Of a DNA stretch of 64,000 nucleotides, positions 29,702 to 37,539 are shown piece by piece; within the stretch, counting starts at the first letter, position 1, and the number at the start of each line of letters is the position of its first letter. The DNA is from Micromonosporaceae bacterium KJ-029 (GTDB taxonomy: Bacteria; Actinomycetota; Actinomycetes; Mycobacteriales; Micromonosporaceae), in assembly GCA_005402585.1 (NCBI GenBank), contig BIFP01000019.1, positions 1 through 64,000 on the forward strand, read 5' to 3'. Under the pieces are notes generated by a model, which was not told the DNA's origin, ran no database searches, and saw only the letters and a list, made by a program, of their open reading frames with translations. A program made the translations under genes and the position numbers.

Positions 29702-30376
29702 TCAGCGGCGGGGGCCCAGGGCGGCCTGGACCGCGCGGCCCAGAGCGGCCACCACCAGACCGACCGAGGGGCGGACTACCGAGTCCTCCAGGCTGACCTC
29801 GCCGGAGAAGCCGGCGCCGGTGGCGATCTCCTCCAGTCGGCGGCGGGCGTCGTCGGCGGCCTCGCCGGTGACCCCGAGCGCGGATTCCATCCGCAGCACG
29901 GCGACCAGCGTCGCCAGCGCGGCGGTCCGCTCGTCCGGGGCGGCACCGGTGAGCGCCTCGGCGAGCCGGCTTCGGGTGTCCGCCTCCACCGACCGGTCCA
30001 CCACCGGGTACCGGTGCACGTGGATGAAACCCAGCTCGGTCTCGTCGACGTCCCGGACGACACCCTGGTCGCACAGGTCACCAAGGATCTTGTCGCGCAG
30101 GCCGTGCCGCAGTCGCTGGACCCAGGAGGACGCGCTGTGCGGCGTGTCGGCCGCGATCCGGGCGAGCACGTCGTCGGCGACCGGCTCGCCCGTCGGCGTC
30201 GGGTCCACCACCGTCAGGGCCCCGTCGGAGTACGCGATCCGGCCCGCCAGGGCCAGCTCGACCAGGACCGCCGCGGCCATGCCCAGGTCCAGGCTGATCC
30301 TCGGCATGGTCGCCTTGCCGGTCTCGTCGTCGTACGCGAGCAGGAGCAGTTCCTCCGCGAGCGCAACACCAGTCAT
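29702..30376 (-). CDS. GPP34 (GOLPH3-like) family phosphoprotein
   Basis: A 224-residue all-helical protein. GPP34 proteins bind phosphoinositides in eukaryotic Golgi; in actinobacteria the domain occurs in many small proteins of unknown role. The N-terminus LAEELLLLAYDDETGKATM and LDLGMAAAVLVELALAGRIA are the family signature. RLRHGLRDKILGDLCDQGVVR matches the central region. The ATG at 30376 is not preceded by an obvious ribosome site. It converges on the phosphohexomutase and is followed, in the same direction as upp, by about 120 bases of GC-rich DNA. Confidence 0.88.
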   Translation of the reverse strand: MTGVALAEELLLLAYDDETGKATMPRISLDLGMAAAVLVELALAGRIAYSDGALTVVDPTPTGEPVADDVLARIAADTPHSASSWVQRLRHGLRDKILGDLCDQGVVRDVDETELGFIHVHRYPVVDRSVEADTRSRLAEALTGAAPDERTAALATLVAVLRMESALGVTGEAADDARRRLEEIATGAGFSGEVSLEDSVVRPSVGLVVAALGRAVQAALGPRR

Positions 30377-30497
30377 GGCCCGAGACGCTAGCCGCTCGGC
30401 CCCACCAGGCCCAGGACAAACCCGCCCGCCACGCGGCGCGGCCCGCTCCGATCTCCGGCCGGGCGGCGGGCCCGGCCGGGTCGCCGTCGTCCTCGGA

Positions 30498-31130
30498 TCA
30501 GAAGCGGGGCATGCCGCCGAACTGCCGGTCACCCGCGTCGCCGAGGCCGGGCACGATGAACATGCTGTCGTTGAGGCCCTCGTCTACGGAGGCGGTGACC
30601 AGGCGCAGCGGCAGGCCGGAGCGCTCCAGCCGCTCGATACCCGCCGGCGCGGCGAGCACGCACAGCACGGTGATGTCGGTGCAGCCGCGCTCGGCCAGCA
30701 GCCGGCAGCAGTGCTCCAGCGAACCGCCGGTGGCAAGCATCGGGTCGAGGACCAGCACCGGCAGGCCGCTCAGGTCCCGGGGCAGCGACTCCATGTAGGC
30801 GCGCGGCTCGAACGTCCGCTCGTCGCGGGCGAGCCCGACGAAGCCCATCGACGACTCCGGCAGCAGCGCGAGCGCGGCGTCGGCCATGCCGAGGCCGGCG
30901 CGCAGCACCGGCACCAGCAGCGGCGGGTTGGCCAGCCGCGTGCCCTCGGTAGCGGTCACCGGGGTCTGCACCGGGTACCTCTCGATCGGGAACGAGCGCG
31001 CGGCCTCGTACACCAGCATCGTGGTGAGTTCGTGCAGCGCTGCCCGGAACGAGGCGGAATCGGTCCGTTCGTCCCGCATGGCGGTCAGCCGGGACTGGGC
31101 GAGCGGATGGTCAATGACGAGTACGTCCAC
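30498..31130 (-). CDS. upp: Uracil phosphoribosyltransferase
   Basis: Converts uracil and PRPP to UMP in pyrimidine salvage. The 210-residue protein is of standard length. The PRPP loop is [13 protein letters not shown], the PRTase fold is evident from [14 protein letters not shown], and the C-terminal uracil-binding segment is [14 protein letters not shown]. It starts with GTG at 31130 and is divergent from deoC, sharing a 134-base promoter region. It would recycle the uracil released by DeoA, encoded 26 kb away. Confidence 0.97.
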   Translation of the reverse strand: MDVLVIDHPLAQSRLTAMRDERTDSASFRAALHELTTMLVYEAARSFPIERYPVQTPVTATEGTRLANPPLLVPVLRAGLGMADAALALLPESSMGFVGLARDERTFEPRAYMESLPRDLSGLPVLVLDPMLATGGSLEHCCRLLAERGCTDITVLCVLAAPAGIERLERSGLPLRLVTASVDEGLNDSMFIVPGLGDAGDRQFGGMPRF

Positions 31131-31251
31131 GATCGCTCAACCTACCCGGCCCGGGTGCCGGCCCGCTGGGCCTGGCCCGACCAGCGACTTCGCTCACGCA
31201 GGTGGCGGCGGAGCAGGGGCGGTGGTCAAGATCACTCATGTTTCACCTGGC

Positions 31252-31257
31252 TAAACT
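31252..31257 (+). promoter_or_regulatory. -10 element of the deoC operon
   Basis: TAAACT lies seven bases before the ATG at 31265, so transcription would start at or next to the start codon and give a leaderless mRNA. No ribosome site precedes deoC, in agreement. A -35 is not clear. Confidence 0.55.
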
Positions 31258-31264
31258 TCGAGGC

Positions 31265-32224
31265 ATGACGGCGACAGCGACGTCGGCCCGGTCGGACCTC
31301 TCCGAGCTGGGACGATCCGAAACCGCTCTGCGGACCTTCCTGCACGGCCTACCCGGCGTGGACCAGGTCGGCGCGGAGCAGCGGGCAGCCCAGCTCGGCA
31401 CCCGATCCATCAAGACCACCGCCAAGGCCCAGGCGATCGACCTCGCGATCCGGATGGTCGACCTGACCACGCTGGAGGGCGCGGACACGCCCGGCAAGGT
31501 GCGGGCGCTCGCCGCCAAGGCCCTGCGGCCGGACCCGGCCGATCCGTCCTGCCCGCACGTCGGGGCGGTCTGCGTCTACCCGTTGATGGTCCCGTACGTG
31601 GCCGAGGTGCTGCGCGGGTCAGGCGTACACCTGGCCAGCGTGGCCACCGCGTTCCCGTCGGGCCAGGCGCCGCTGGAGGTCAAGCTCGCCGACACCCGCG
31701 CGGCCGTCGAGGCCGGCGCCGACGAGATCGACATGGTCATCAACCGCGGCGCCTTCCTGGCCGGGCGCTACTCCGAGGTGTACGACGAGATCGTGGCCAC
31801 CAAGCAGGCCTGCGGGGACGCCCACCTCAAGGTGATCCTGGAGACCGGCGAGCTGGCCACCTACGACAACGTGCGCCGCGCCTCCTGGCTGGCCATGCTG
31901 GCCGGCGGCGACTTCATCAAGACCTCCACCGGCAAGGTCCCGGTCGCGGCCACCCTGCCGGTGACCCTGGTGATGCTGGAGGCGGTCCGCGACTTCCGGG
32001 CCGCCACCGGGCGGCAGGTCGGCGTGAAGCCGGCCGGCGGCATCAAGACCACCAAGGACGCGATCAAGTACCTGGTGATGGTCAACGAGACCGTCGGGCC
32101 GGACTGGCTGGACCCGGACTGGTTCCGGTTCGGCGCCTCCAGCCTGCTCAACGACCTGCTGATGCAGCGCACCAAGCTGAAGACCGGCGTATACGCCGGC
32201 CCCGACTACTTCACCCTGGACTGA
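31265..32224 (+). CDS. deoC: Deoxyribose-phosphate aldolase
   Basis: Splits 2-deoxyribose-5-phosphate into glyceraldehyde-3-phosphate and acetaldehyde at the end of deoxynucleoside breakdown. The 319-residue TIM barrel has the Schiff-base Lys in GGDFIKTSTGK and the second active-site Lys in VGVKPAGGIKTTKDA. EIDMVINRGAFLAG is also conserved. The extra N-terminal ~50 residues are common in actinobacterial and eukaryotic-type DeoC. The ALDH gene begins five bases after its stop, so the acetaldehyde product probably goes straight to that enzyme. Confidence 0.96.
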   Translation: MTATATSARSDLSELGRSETALRTFLHGLPGVDQVGAEQRAAQLGTRSIKTTAKAQAIDLAIRMVDLTTLEGADTPGKVRALAAKALRPDPADPSCPHVGAVCVYPLMVPYVAEVLRGSGVHLASVATAFPSGQAPLEVKLADTRAAVEAGADEIDMVINRGAFLAGRYSEVYDEIVATKQACGDAHLKVILETGELATYDNVRRASWLAMLAGGDFIKTSTGKVPVAATLPVTLVMLEAVRDFRAATGRQVGVKPAGGIKTTKDAIKYLVMVNETVGPDWLDPDWFRFGASSLLNDLLMQRTKLKTGVYAGPDYFTLD

Positions 32225-32229
32225 ACGCG

Positions 32230-33660
32230 ATGTTCGAATACGCACCCGCCCCCGAGTCGCGCTCGGTGGTGGACATCAAGCCCTCGTACGGGCTGTTCAT
32301 CGACGGCGCCTTCGTCGACCCCGCCGACGGCGGCAGCTTCAAGTCGGTCAACCCGGCCTCCGAGGAGGTGCTCGCCGAGATCGCCGAGGGCGGCAGCCAG
32401 GACGTGGACCGCGCGGTCCGGGCCGCCCGGAAGGCGTACGAGAAGGTCTGGGGCCGGATGCCGGGCCGGGACCGGGCCAAGTACCTGTTCCGGATCGCCC
32501 GGCTCATCCAGGAGCGGTCCCGCGAGCTGGCCGTGCTGGAGTCGCTGGACAACGGCAAGCCGATCAAGGAGTCCCGGGACGTCGACATCCCGCTGGTCGC
32601 CGCGCACTTCTTCTACTACGCCGGCTGGGCCGACAAGCTCGGTCACGCGGGCTTCGGTCCGGACCCCAAGCCGCTGGGCGTGGCCGCGCAGGTCATCCCG
32701 TGGAACTTCCCGCTGCTGATGCTGGCCTGGAAGATCGCGCCGGCCCTCGCGGCCGGCAACACGGTGGTGCTGAAGCCGGCCGAGACCACCCCGCTGACCG
32801 CGCTGCTCTTCGCCGAGATCTGCCAGCAGGCCGACCTGCCGGCCGGCGTGGTCAACATCGTCACCGGCGCCGGCGAGACCGGCCGGACGCTGGTCGAGCA
32901 CCCGGGCGTGGACAAGGTCGCCTTCACCGGCTCCACCGACGTCGGCCGGGCCATCGCCCGCGCGGTCGCCGGCAGCCGCAAGAAGCTCACCCTGGAACTG
33001 GGCGGCAAGGCCGCCAACATCGTCTTCGACGACGCCCCGGTCGACCAGGCGGTCGAGGGCATCGTCAACGGCATCTTCTTCAACCAGGGGCATGTCTGCT
33101 GCGCCGGCTCCCGGCTGCTGGTCCAGGAGTCCGTCGCCGACCAGGTGCTGGAGTCGCTCAAGCGCCGGATGGCCCAGCTGCGGGTCGGTGACCCGCTGGA
33201 CAAGAACACCGACATCGGCGCCATCAACTCGGCCGCCCAGCTCGCCCGGATCAGGGAACTGACCGAGGCCGGCGCCGCCGAGGGCGCGCAGCGGTGGTCG
33301 CCGCCGTGCGAACTGCCCGAGCGGGGCTTCTGGTTCGCGCCGACCATCTTCACCGGCGTCACCCAGGCACACCGGATCGCCCGGGAGGAGATCTTCGGCC
33401 CGGTGCTGTCCGTGCTGACCTTCCGTACTCCGGCCGAGGCCGTGGAGAAGGCCAACAACACGCCGTACGGGTTGTCGGCCGGCATCTGGACCGAGAAGGG
33501 TTCCCGGATCCTGTGGATGGCCGACCGGCTGCGCGCCGGTGTCGTCTGGGCCAACACGTTCAACAAGTTCGACCCCACCTCGCCGTTCGGCGGCTACAAG
33601 GAGTCGGGCTACGGTCGCGAGGGCGGCCGGCACGGGCTGGAGGCGTACCTCAATGTCTGA
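32230..33660 (+). CDS. NAD(P)-dependent aldehyde dehydrogenase
   Basis: A 476-residue ALDH superfamily enzyme, complete. The cofactor segment is VIPWNFPLLMLAWKIAPALA, the general-base Glu lies in LTLELGGKAANIVF, and the catalytic Cys is within FFNQGHVCCAGSRL. It oxidises an aldehyde to the acid; position right after deoC suggests acetaldehyde. It is followed by a second, incomplete ALDH-like gene that begins inside its last codons (8-base overlap). The two proteins may form a complex. Confidence 0.94.
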   Translation: MFEYAPAPESRSVVDIKPSYGLFIDGAFVDPADGGSFKSVNPASEEVLAEIAEGGSQDVDRAVRAARKAYEKVWGRMPGRDRAKYLFRIARLIQERSRELAVLESLDNGKPIKESRDVDIPLVAAHFFYYAGWADKLGHAGFGPDPKPLGVAAQVIPWNFPLLMLAWKIAPALAAGNTVVLKPAETTPLTALLFAEICQQADLPAGVVNIVTGAGETGRTLVEHPGVDKVAFTGSTDVGRAIARAVAGSRKKLTLELGGKAANIVFDDAPVDQAVEGIVNGIFFNQGHVCCAGSRLLVQESVADQVLESLKRRMAQLRVGDPLDKNTDIGAINSAAQLARIRELTEAGAAEGAQRWSPPCELPERGFWFAPTIFTGVTQAHRIAREEIFGPVLSVLTFRTPAEAVEKANNTPYGLSAGIWTEKGSRILWMADRLRAGVVWANTFNKFDPTSPFGGYKESGYGREGGRHGLEAYLNV

Positions 33661-34477
33661 GCGGGTAGCGGTACGCAAGACGTACAAGCTCTTCATCGGC
33701 GGGAAGTTCCCGCGTAGCGAGTCGGGACGGTCGTACATCGTGCAGGACTCCAACGTGTCGCTGGCCTCGCGCAAGGACGCGCGGGACGCCGTGGTGGCCG
33801 CCCGCGCCGCGGTGAAGGGGTGGGCCGGCGCGATCGCGTACAACCGGGGTCAGATCCTCTACCGGGTCGCCGAGATGCTGGAGGGCCGGCGCGAGCAGTT
33901 CGTCGCCCTCGACGTGCCGGGCGCCGAGGTGGACGCCGCGGTCGACCGCTGGGTCTGGTACGCCGGCTGGTCCGACAAGCTGTCCCAGGTGTACGGCGGC
34001 GCGAACCCGGTGGCCGGGCCGTACTTCAACCTCTCCGCGCCGGAACCGACCGGCGTGGTGGCCGTGGTGGCCCCCGAGGCGCCGGCGCTGCTCGGCCTGG
34101 TCAGCGTGATCGCCCCGGCGATCGTCGGCGGCAACACCGTGGTCGTGGCCGCCTCCCCGGCGGCCCCTCTCGCCGCGGTGACCCTGGCCGAGGTGCTGGC
34201 CACCTCCGACCTGCCGGGCGGGGTGGTCAACATCCTGACCGGTCGCCTGCCGGAGACCGTGCCGGCGCTGGCCGCGCACATGGACGTCAACGCGATCGAC
34301 CTGACCGGGGTGACCGACGCGGAGCTGGCCGCCGAGCTGGAGGTCAAGGCGGCGGAGAACCTCAAGCGGGTGCTCCGGCCGGTGGCTGCGGATCACGACT
34401 GGTCGGCGGATCCGGGTCTTGGTCGGATGACGGCGTTGTTGGAGACGAAGACTGTGTGGCATCCGAAGGGTGTCTGA
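33653..34477 (+). CDS. Half-length ALDH-like protein without catalytic residues
   Basis: A 274-residue protein equivalent to the N-terminal, NAD-binding half of an aldehyde dehydrogenase (TYKLFIGGKFPRSESGRS at the start, then APEPTGVVAVVAPEAPALLG). The segment that should carry the Glu base and the Cys nucleophile is missing; after VVNILTGRLPE the protein diverges and ends in WHPKGV. Ends are clean, codon bias is normal and the start overlaps the preceding ALDH, so it is not a recent pseudogene. It may be a regulatory or structural partner of the active ALDH. Confidence 0.85.
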   Translation: MSERVAVRKTYKLFIGGKFPRSESGRSYIVQDSNVSLASRKDARDAVVAARAAVKGWAGAIAYNRGQILYRVAEMLEGRREQFVALDVPGAEVDAAVDRWVWYAGWSDKLSQVYGGANPVAGPYFNLSAPEPTGVVAVVAPEAPALLGLVSVIAPAIVGGNTVVVAASPAAPLAAVTLAEVLATSDLPGGVVNILTGRLPETVPALAAHMDVNAIDLTGVTDAELAAELEVKAAENLKRVLRPVAADHDWSADPGLGRMTALLETKTVWHPKGV

Positions 34478-34490
34478 GTCGCTCACTGTT

Positions 34491-34565
34491 GGGATTTCCG
34501 GGGGAGCCCACCCGCTCCGGGCGGTCAGGCTTGATCCCTGCGCGGGCGGGCTCCCCCGGAAACCC
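34491..34565 (+). terminator. Long 3' hairpin with conserved 26-nt loop, copy 1
   Basis: Arms 34491-34515 and 34542-34565 pair over 24 bases, with one bulged base and one G-T type mismatch. The 26-base loop (34516-34541) contains GGCGGTCAGGCTTGATCCC. It begins 13 bases after the ALDH-like stop. A hairpin with the same loop but an unrelated stem is at 58399-58472. Confidence 0.9.
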
Positions 34566-34589
34566 TGACGTGGGCGTCGCCCGTCCATG

Positions 34590-34733
34590 GGTTACGGCTT
34601 GCGGCCCGTGGGGTGGGGCTTGCGAGTGATGCCTTGCCTTGGGGCCTCGGTCGACGGGGTGGGTTGCGGCTTGCGGTCGGTGGGTTGGGGCTTGCGGGTG
34701 ATGTTTTGGGTTGGGTGCTCGGTCAGCGGGGTG
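34590..34733 (+). repeat. Two tandem 72-bp units upstream of the BlaI gene
   Basis: Units 34590-34661 and 34662-34733 share most positions (GGCTTGCGG, GGGGCTTGCG, GTGATG, GGGGTG at equivalent places). The strand is strongly G/T-skewed. The 72-base period keeps an open frame with a 24-residue repeat (GLRxVGWGLRVM), but without ribosome site or family resemblance I regard it as non-coding. Confidence 0.75.
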
Positions 34734-34752
34734 TGGGGGCGGCTGCGCGGGT

Positions 34753-34771
34753 CTACTACGGGGGGTAGGAT
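34753..34771 (+). promoter_or_regulatory. Promoter/operator region of the BlaI gene
   Basis: TAGGAT (34766-34771) is a likely -10 six bases before the GTG, giving a leaderless transcript. It overlaps CTACTACG...GTAGGA, an inverted pair of CTAC/GTAG half-sites that resembles the TAC/GTA half-sites used by BlaI-type repressors. Similar half-sites lie before cydA. Confidence 0.5.
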
Positions 34772-34777
34772 TCAGGG

Positions 34778-35242
34778 GTGACTCGGCTTGGGGATCTCGA
34801 ACGTGCGGTGATGGACGTGCTGTGGGACACCGTTCCCGCCACGTCGAACGGGGTCACGGTGCGGGAGGTCGCCGACGCGCTGGCCGGGCGGGAGTTGGCG
34901 TACACCACCGTGATGACGGTGCTGGACCGGCTCGCCGGCAAGGGCATGGTGCAGCGCGAGCGAGAGGGCCGCGCCTGGCGCTACCGCGCCGCGGCCAGCC
35001 GCGAGGCGCACATCGCCCAGCTCATGCTCGACGCCCTCGATCTGGGTGGCAGCCGGGACGCGGCGCTGGTCCGGTTCGCCCGCTCGGTGACCGGCACCGA
35101 GGCGGACGTACTGCGCGCCGCCCTGGCCGCGGAGGCCGGGCTGGCGGGACGGGACGACCGTGGACTGACCGGCCGGGTCGAGGCGCCGCCGGCCGACCGG
35201 GCGTCCCGCCCGGGCCTGGCCGACGAGGTCGCGGAGCGGTAG
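34778..35242 (+). CDS. BlaI/MecI/CopY family transcriptional repressor
   Basis: A 154-residue winged-helix repressor. LGDLERAVMDVLWD, the recognition region EVADALAGRELAYTTVMTVLDRLAGKGMV and the wing REREGRAWRYRAA are typical; the C-terminal half is the dimerisation domain, cleaved in the classical system. The GTG at 34778 directly follows the -10. An M56 metallopeptidase gene follows by 10 bases, the usual sensor/protease partner. Together they may derepress target genes after an envelope or redox signal; cydABDC just downstream is the obvious candidate target. Confidence 0.93.
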   Translation: MTRLGDLERAVMDVLWDTVPATSNGVTVREVADALAGRELAYTTVMTVLDRLAGKGMVQREREGRAWRYRAAASREAHIAQLMLDALDLGGSRDAALVRFARSVTGTEADVLRAALAAEAGLAGRDDRGLTGRVEAPPADRASRPGLADEVAER

Positions 35243-35252
35243 GGGCGACGCC

Positions 35253-36158
35253 GTGGCCCACGCCCTGCACTTCGCCGCCTCGATGCTGGCCTGCTGGTTG
35301 ATCGCACAGGTGCTGGCCCGCTCGACCTGGACGTGGCGCAGCCCTCGGGTGGCGATCCTGTGCTGGCAGGCGGTCGGGCTGGCGGCCGGACTCTCCGCGA
35401 TGGGGCTGCCGATCGCGCTCGGGCTGAGCCCGTACGAGCGGGGCACCGGAAGCGCCCTGCTCGCGCTCGCGAGCGACCTGCGACACAACACCCTGCCGGC
35501 AAGCCTCGGCGTCGTGAACCTGGGGCTGGTCGGCATCGGCTTCGGCATCGGCGCGGTGCTGCTCACCACGACGGTACGCAGCATCCACGGCACCGTACGC
35601 GCCCAGCGCCGGCACCGGGAGCTGCTCACGCTGGTGGCCCGGCGGGACCCCACCGTGCCCGGGGCGCTGGTGCTCGACCACCCGAGTGCGGCGGCGTACT
35701 GCCTGCCGGGGGTGAAGCCCCGGGTCGTGGTCAGCGCCGGCACGCTCAGCCTGCTGGACCGGGCCGAACTGGCGGCTGTGCTCACCCACGAGCGGGCGCA
35801 CGCCCAGGAGCGGCACGACCTGGTGCTGCTGCCGTTCACCGCGCTCTGCCGGGCGCTGCCCGGGCTGCGCTGGGTCCGCGAGGCGCACGAGCGGGTCTCC
35901 CTACTGGTCGAGATGCGCGCCGACGACAAGGCCCGCGAGCTGCACGCCGAAGCCCCGCTGGCCGGAGCGCTGCGCCGGTTCGCCGCCGCCGGCAACCGGA
36001 TCACCCCGGCCGGAGCGCTCGGCATGGGCGACCGGGACCTGGACGTACGGGTGCAGCGACTGCTGGTCACCGAACGCCCGCCCCGGCTGCTCGGCACCGT
36101 CGCCCTGACCGTGGCCACCACTGTGGCCGCCCTGCCGATCTCCCTCTTCCTGAGCTGA
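35253..36158 (+). CDS. M56 family membrane metallopeptidase (BlaR1-type, no sensor domain)
   Basis: A 301-residue membrane protease with about four hydrophobic segments (N-terminal pair, LGLVGIGFGIGAVLLTTTV, and a C-terminal helix). The zinc motif HExxH is in LTHERAHAQERHD near residue 179, and a downstream Glu/Asp-rich segment (VEMRADDKAREL) provides the third ligand. It lacks the outer penicillin-binding domain of BlaR1, like most actinobacterial M56 proteins. It is expected to cleave the BlaI-type repressor encoded immediately upstream. The signal is unknown. Confidence 0.9.
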   Translation: MAHALHFAASMLACWLIAQVLARSTWTWRSPRVAILCWQAVGLAAGLSAMGLPIALGLSPYERGTGSALLALASDLRHNTLPASLGVVNLGLVGIGFGIGAVLLTTTVRSIHGTVRAQRRHRELLTLVARRDPTVPGALVLDHPSAAAYCLPGVKPRVVVSAGTLSLLDRAELAAVLTHERAHAQERHDLVLLPFTALCRALPGLRWVREAHERVSLLVEMRADDKARELHAEAPLAGALRRFAAAGNRITPAGALGMGDRDLDVRVQRLLVTERPPRLLGTVALTVATTVAALPISLFLS

Positions 36159-36205
36159 CCACCCTGAACTAACCCTGAATCACGGCGGTTCCGTCCTCAC
36201 CCGAC

Positions 36206-36232
36206 CCTATAGGTAGTTTTCCTACGTGTAGG
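36206..36232 (+). promoter_or_regulatory. Palindromic operator candidate before cydA
   Basis: Contains the palindromes CCTATAGG (36206-36213) and CCTAC-GT-GTAGG (36221-36232) and, between them, GTAG-TTTTC-CTAC. It lies 41 bases before the cydA ATG. The CTAC/GTAG half-sites resemble those in the BlaI promoter, suggesting that BlaI controls cyd. No other regulator site was recognised. Confidence 0.5.
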
Positions 36233-36272
36233 CTCCCTATCCGCATGGACCCCCGCACCAGGAGAGTCGGCC

Positions 36273-37529
36273 ATGGACACCCTGCTCCTCGCCCGCCTGC
36301 AGTTCGCCGCCAGCGCCTCGGTCCACTTCCTCTTCGTGGCCGTCACCCTCGGCCTGGTGACGCTGCTCGTCGGGTTGCAGACCGCCTGGGTGGTCACCGG
36401 CAACCCGCGCTACGAACGGCTGACCCGGTTCTGGGGCCAGCTCTACGTGATCAACTACGTGCTCGGCATCGCCACCGGCATCGTGATGGAGTTCCAGTTC
36501 GGGCTGAACTGGAGCGGGCTGTCGCGCTACGTCGGCAACGTCTTCGGCGCCCCGCTGGCGATCGAGACCCTGGTCGCCTTCTTCCTGGAGTCGACCTTCC
36601 TCGGCATGTGGATCTTCGGCTGGCACCGGCTGCGCCGGGGCGTACACCTCGCGCTGCTGTACGGCGTCGCGCTCACCGCGTACGCCTCGGCGTTCTGGAT
36701 CATGGTGGCCAACTCCTGGTTGCAGCACCCGGTCGGCTACGAGGTACGCGACGGCGTCGCCCACCTGACCGACTTCTCCGCGCTGCTGACCAACCCGGCC
36801 CTGTGGATGGCGCTCGGGCACGTCGTCTCGGCGGCCATGCTCACCGGCGGGCTGCTGATGGCCGCGGTCAGCGCCTGGCACCTGAGCCGGCGCACCCCCG
36901 ACCACGCCCTGTTCCGCACCTCGCTGCGGATCGGGGTGGTCACCGCCGCGCTGGCCATCACCTTCGTGCAGGGCTTCGGCTTCGCCCAGTTCGGGCCGGT
37001 GGGCGCCGTCCAGCCGACCAAGTTCAGCACCAACAGCCCGGACGCGGACGCACTGGTCGCCGACTGGACCGCCCGGTTCGGCCCGGGCGACTACCTGCCA
37101 CCCGTGCTGGCCAACGTCGGCCTCGGTTTCATGATCCTCATCGGCTTCGGCCTCGGCCTGCTCTGGCTGCTGCTCCCCCTGCTCTGGCGGGACTGGATCA
37201 TCCGACTCCGGTTCCCGCTCTGGCTGCTCATGCTCGCCCTGCCGCTGCCGTTCGTGGCGCTGATCCTCGGCTGGATCGCCCGCGAGGTCGGCCGCCAGCC
37301 CTGGGTCGCGTACGGGCTGCTGCCGGTGGACCAGGCGGTCTCGCCGATCAGCCCGTGGCTGATGGCGACCTCGCTGGCCGGCTTCACCCTGCTGCTCGGC
37401 TCCCTCGCCGTCACCAACTGGGTGCTGATGGCCCGGCACGCCGCCCGAGGAGCCGCCGACCCCGCCCTGGGCCGCCCGCCGACCCAGCCACCGGCCGACG
37501 ACACCCGCCCCGAGCCCGCCTTCACCTGA
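36273..37529 (+). CDS. cydA: Cytochrome bd oxidase subunit I
   Basis: Quinol-oxidising haem subunit of the high-affinity terminal oxidase. The 418-residue protein has the N-terminal His of haem b595/d in ASASVHFLFVAVTLG, the haem b558 His region in MALGHVVSAAMLTGG, and the quinol-site GRQPWVAYG. Nine membrane helices are expected. The Q-loop is of the short type, hence a shorter protein than E. coli CydA. CCAGGAGAG is a good ribosome site. It heads cydABDC and supports respiration at low oxygen or under nitric oxide or sulfide stress. Confidence 0.97.
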   Translation: MDTLLLARLQFAASASVHFLFVAVTLGLVTLLVGLQTAWVVTGNPRYERLTRFWGQLYVINYVLGIATGIVMEFQFGLNWSGLSRYVGNVFGAPLAIETLVAFFLESTFLGMWIFGWHRLRRGVHLALLYGVALTAYASAFWIMVANSWLQHPVGYEVRDGVAHLTDFSALLTNPALWMALGHVVSAAMLTGGLLMAAVSAWHLSRRTPDHALFRTSLRIGVVTAALAITFVQGFGFAQFGPVGAVQPTKFSTNSPDADALVADWTARFGPGDYLPPVLANVGLGFMILIGFGLGLLWLLLPLLWRDWIIRLRFPLWLLMLALPLPFVALILGWIAREVGRQPWVAYGLLPVDQAVSPISPWLMATSLAGFTLLLGSLAVTNWVLMARHAARGAADPALGRPPTQPPADDTRPEPAFT

Positions 37530-37539
37530 GGAGACCGTC

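Noticed and set aside
34587..34781. 64-codon ORF with a 24-residue repeat
   Set aside because: Arises from the 72-bp tandem repeat; no ribosome site, unusual Trp/Gly/Val composition and overlap with the BlaI promoter.
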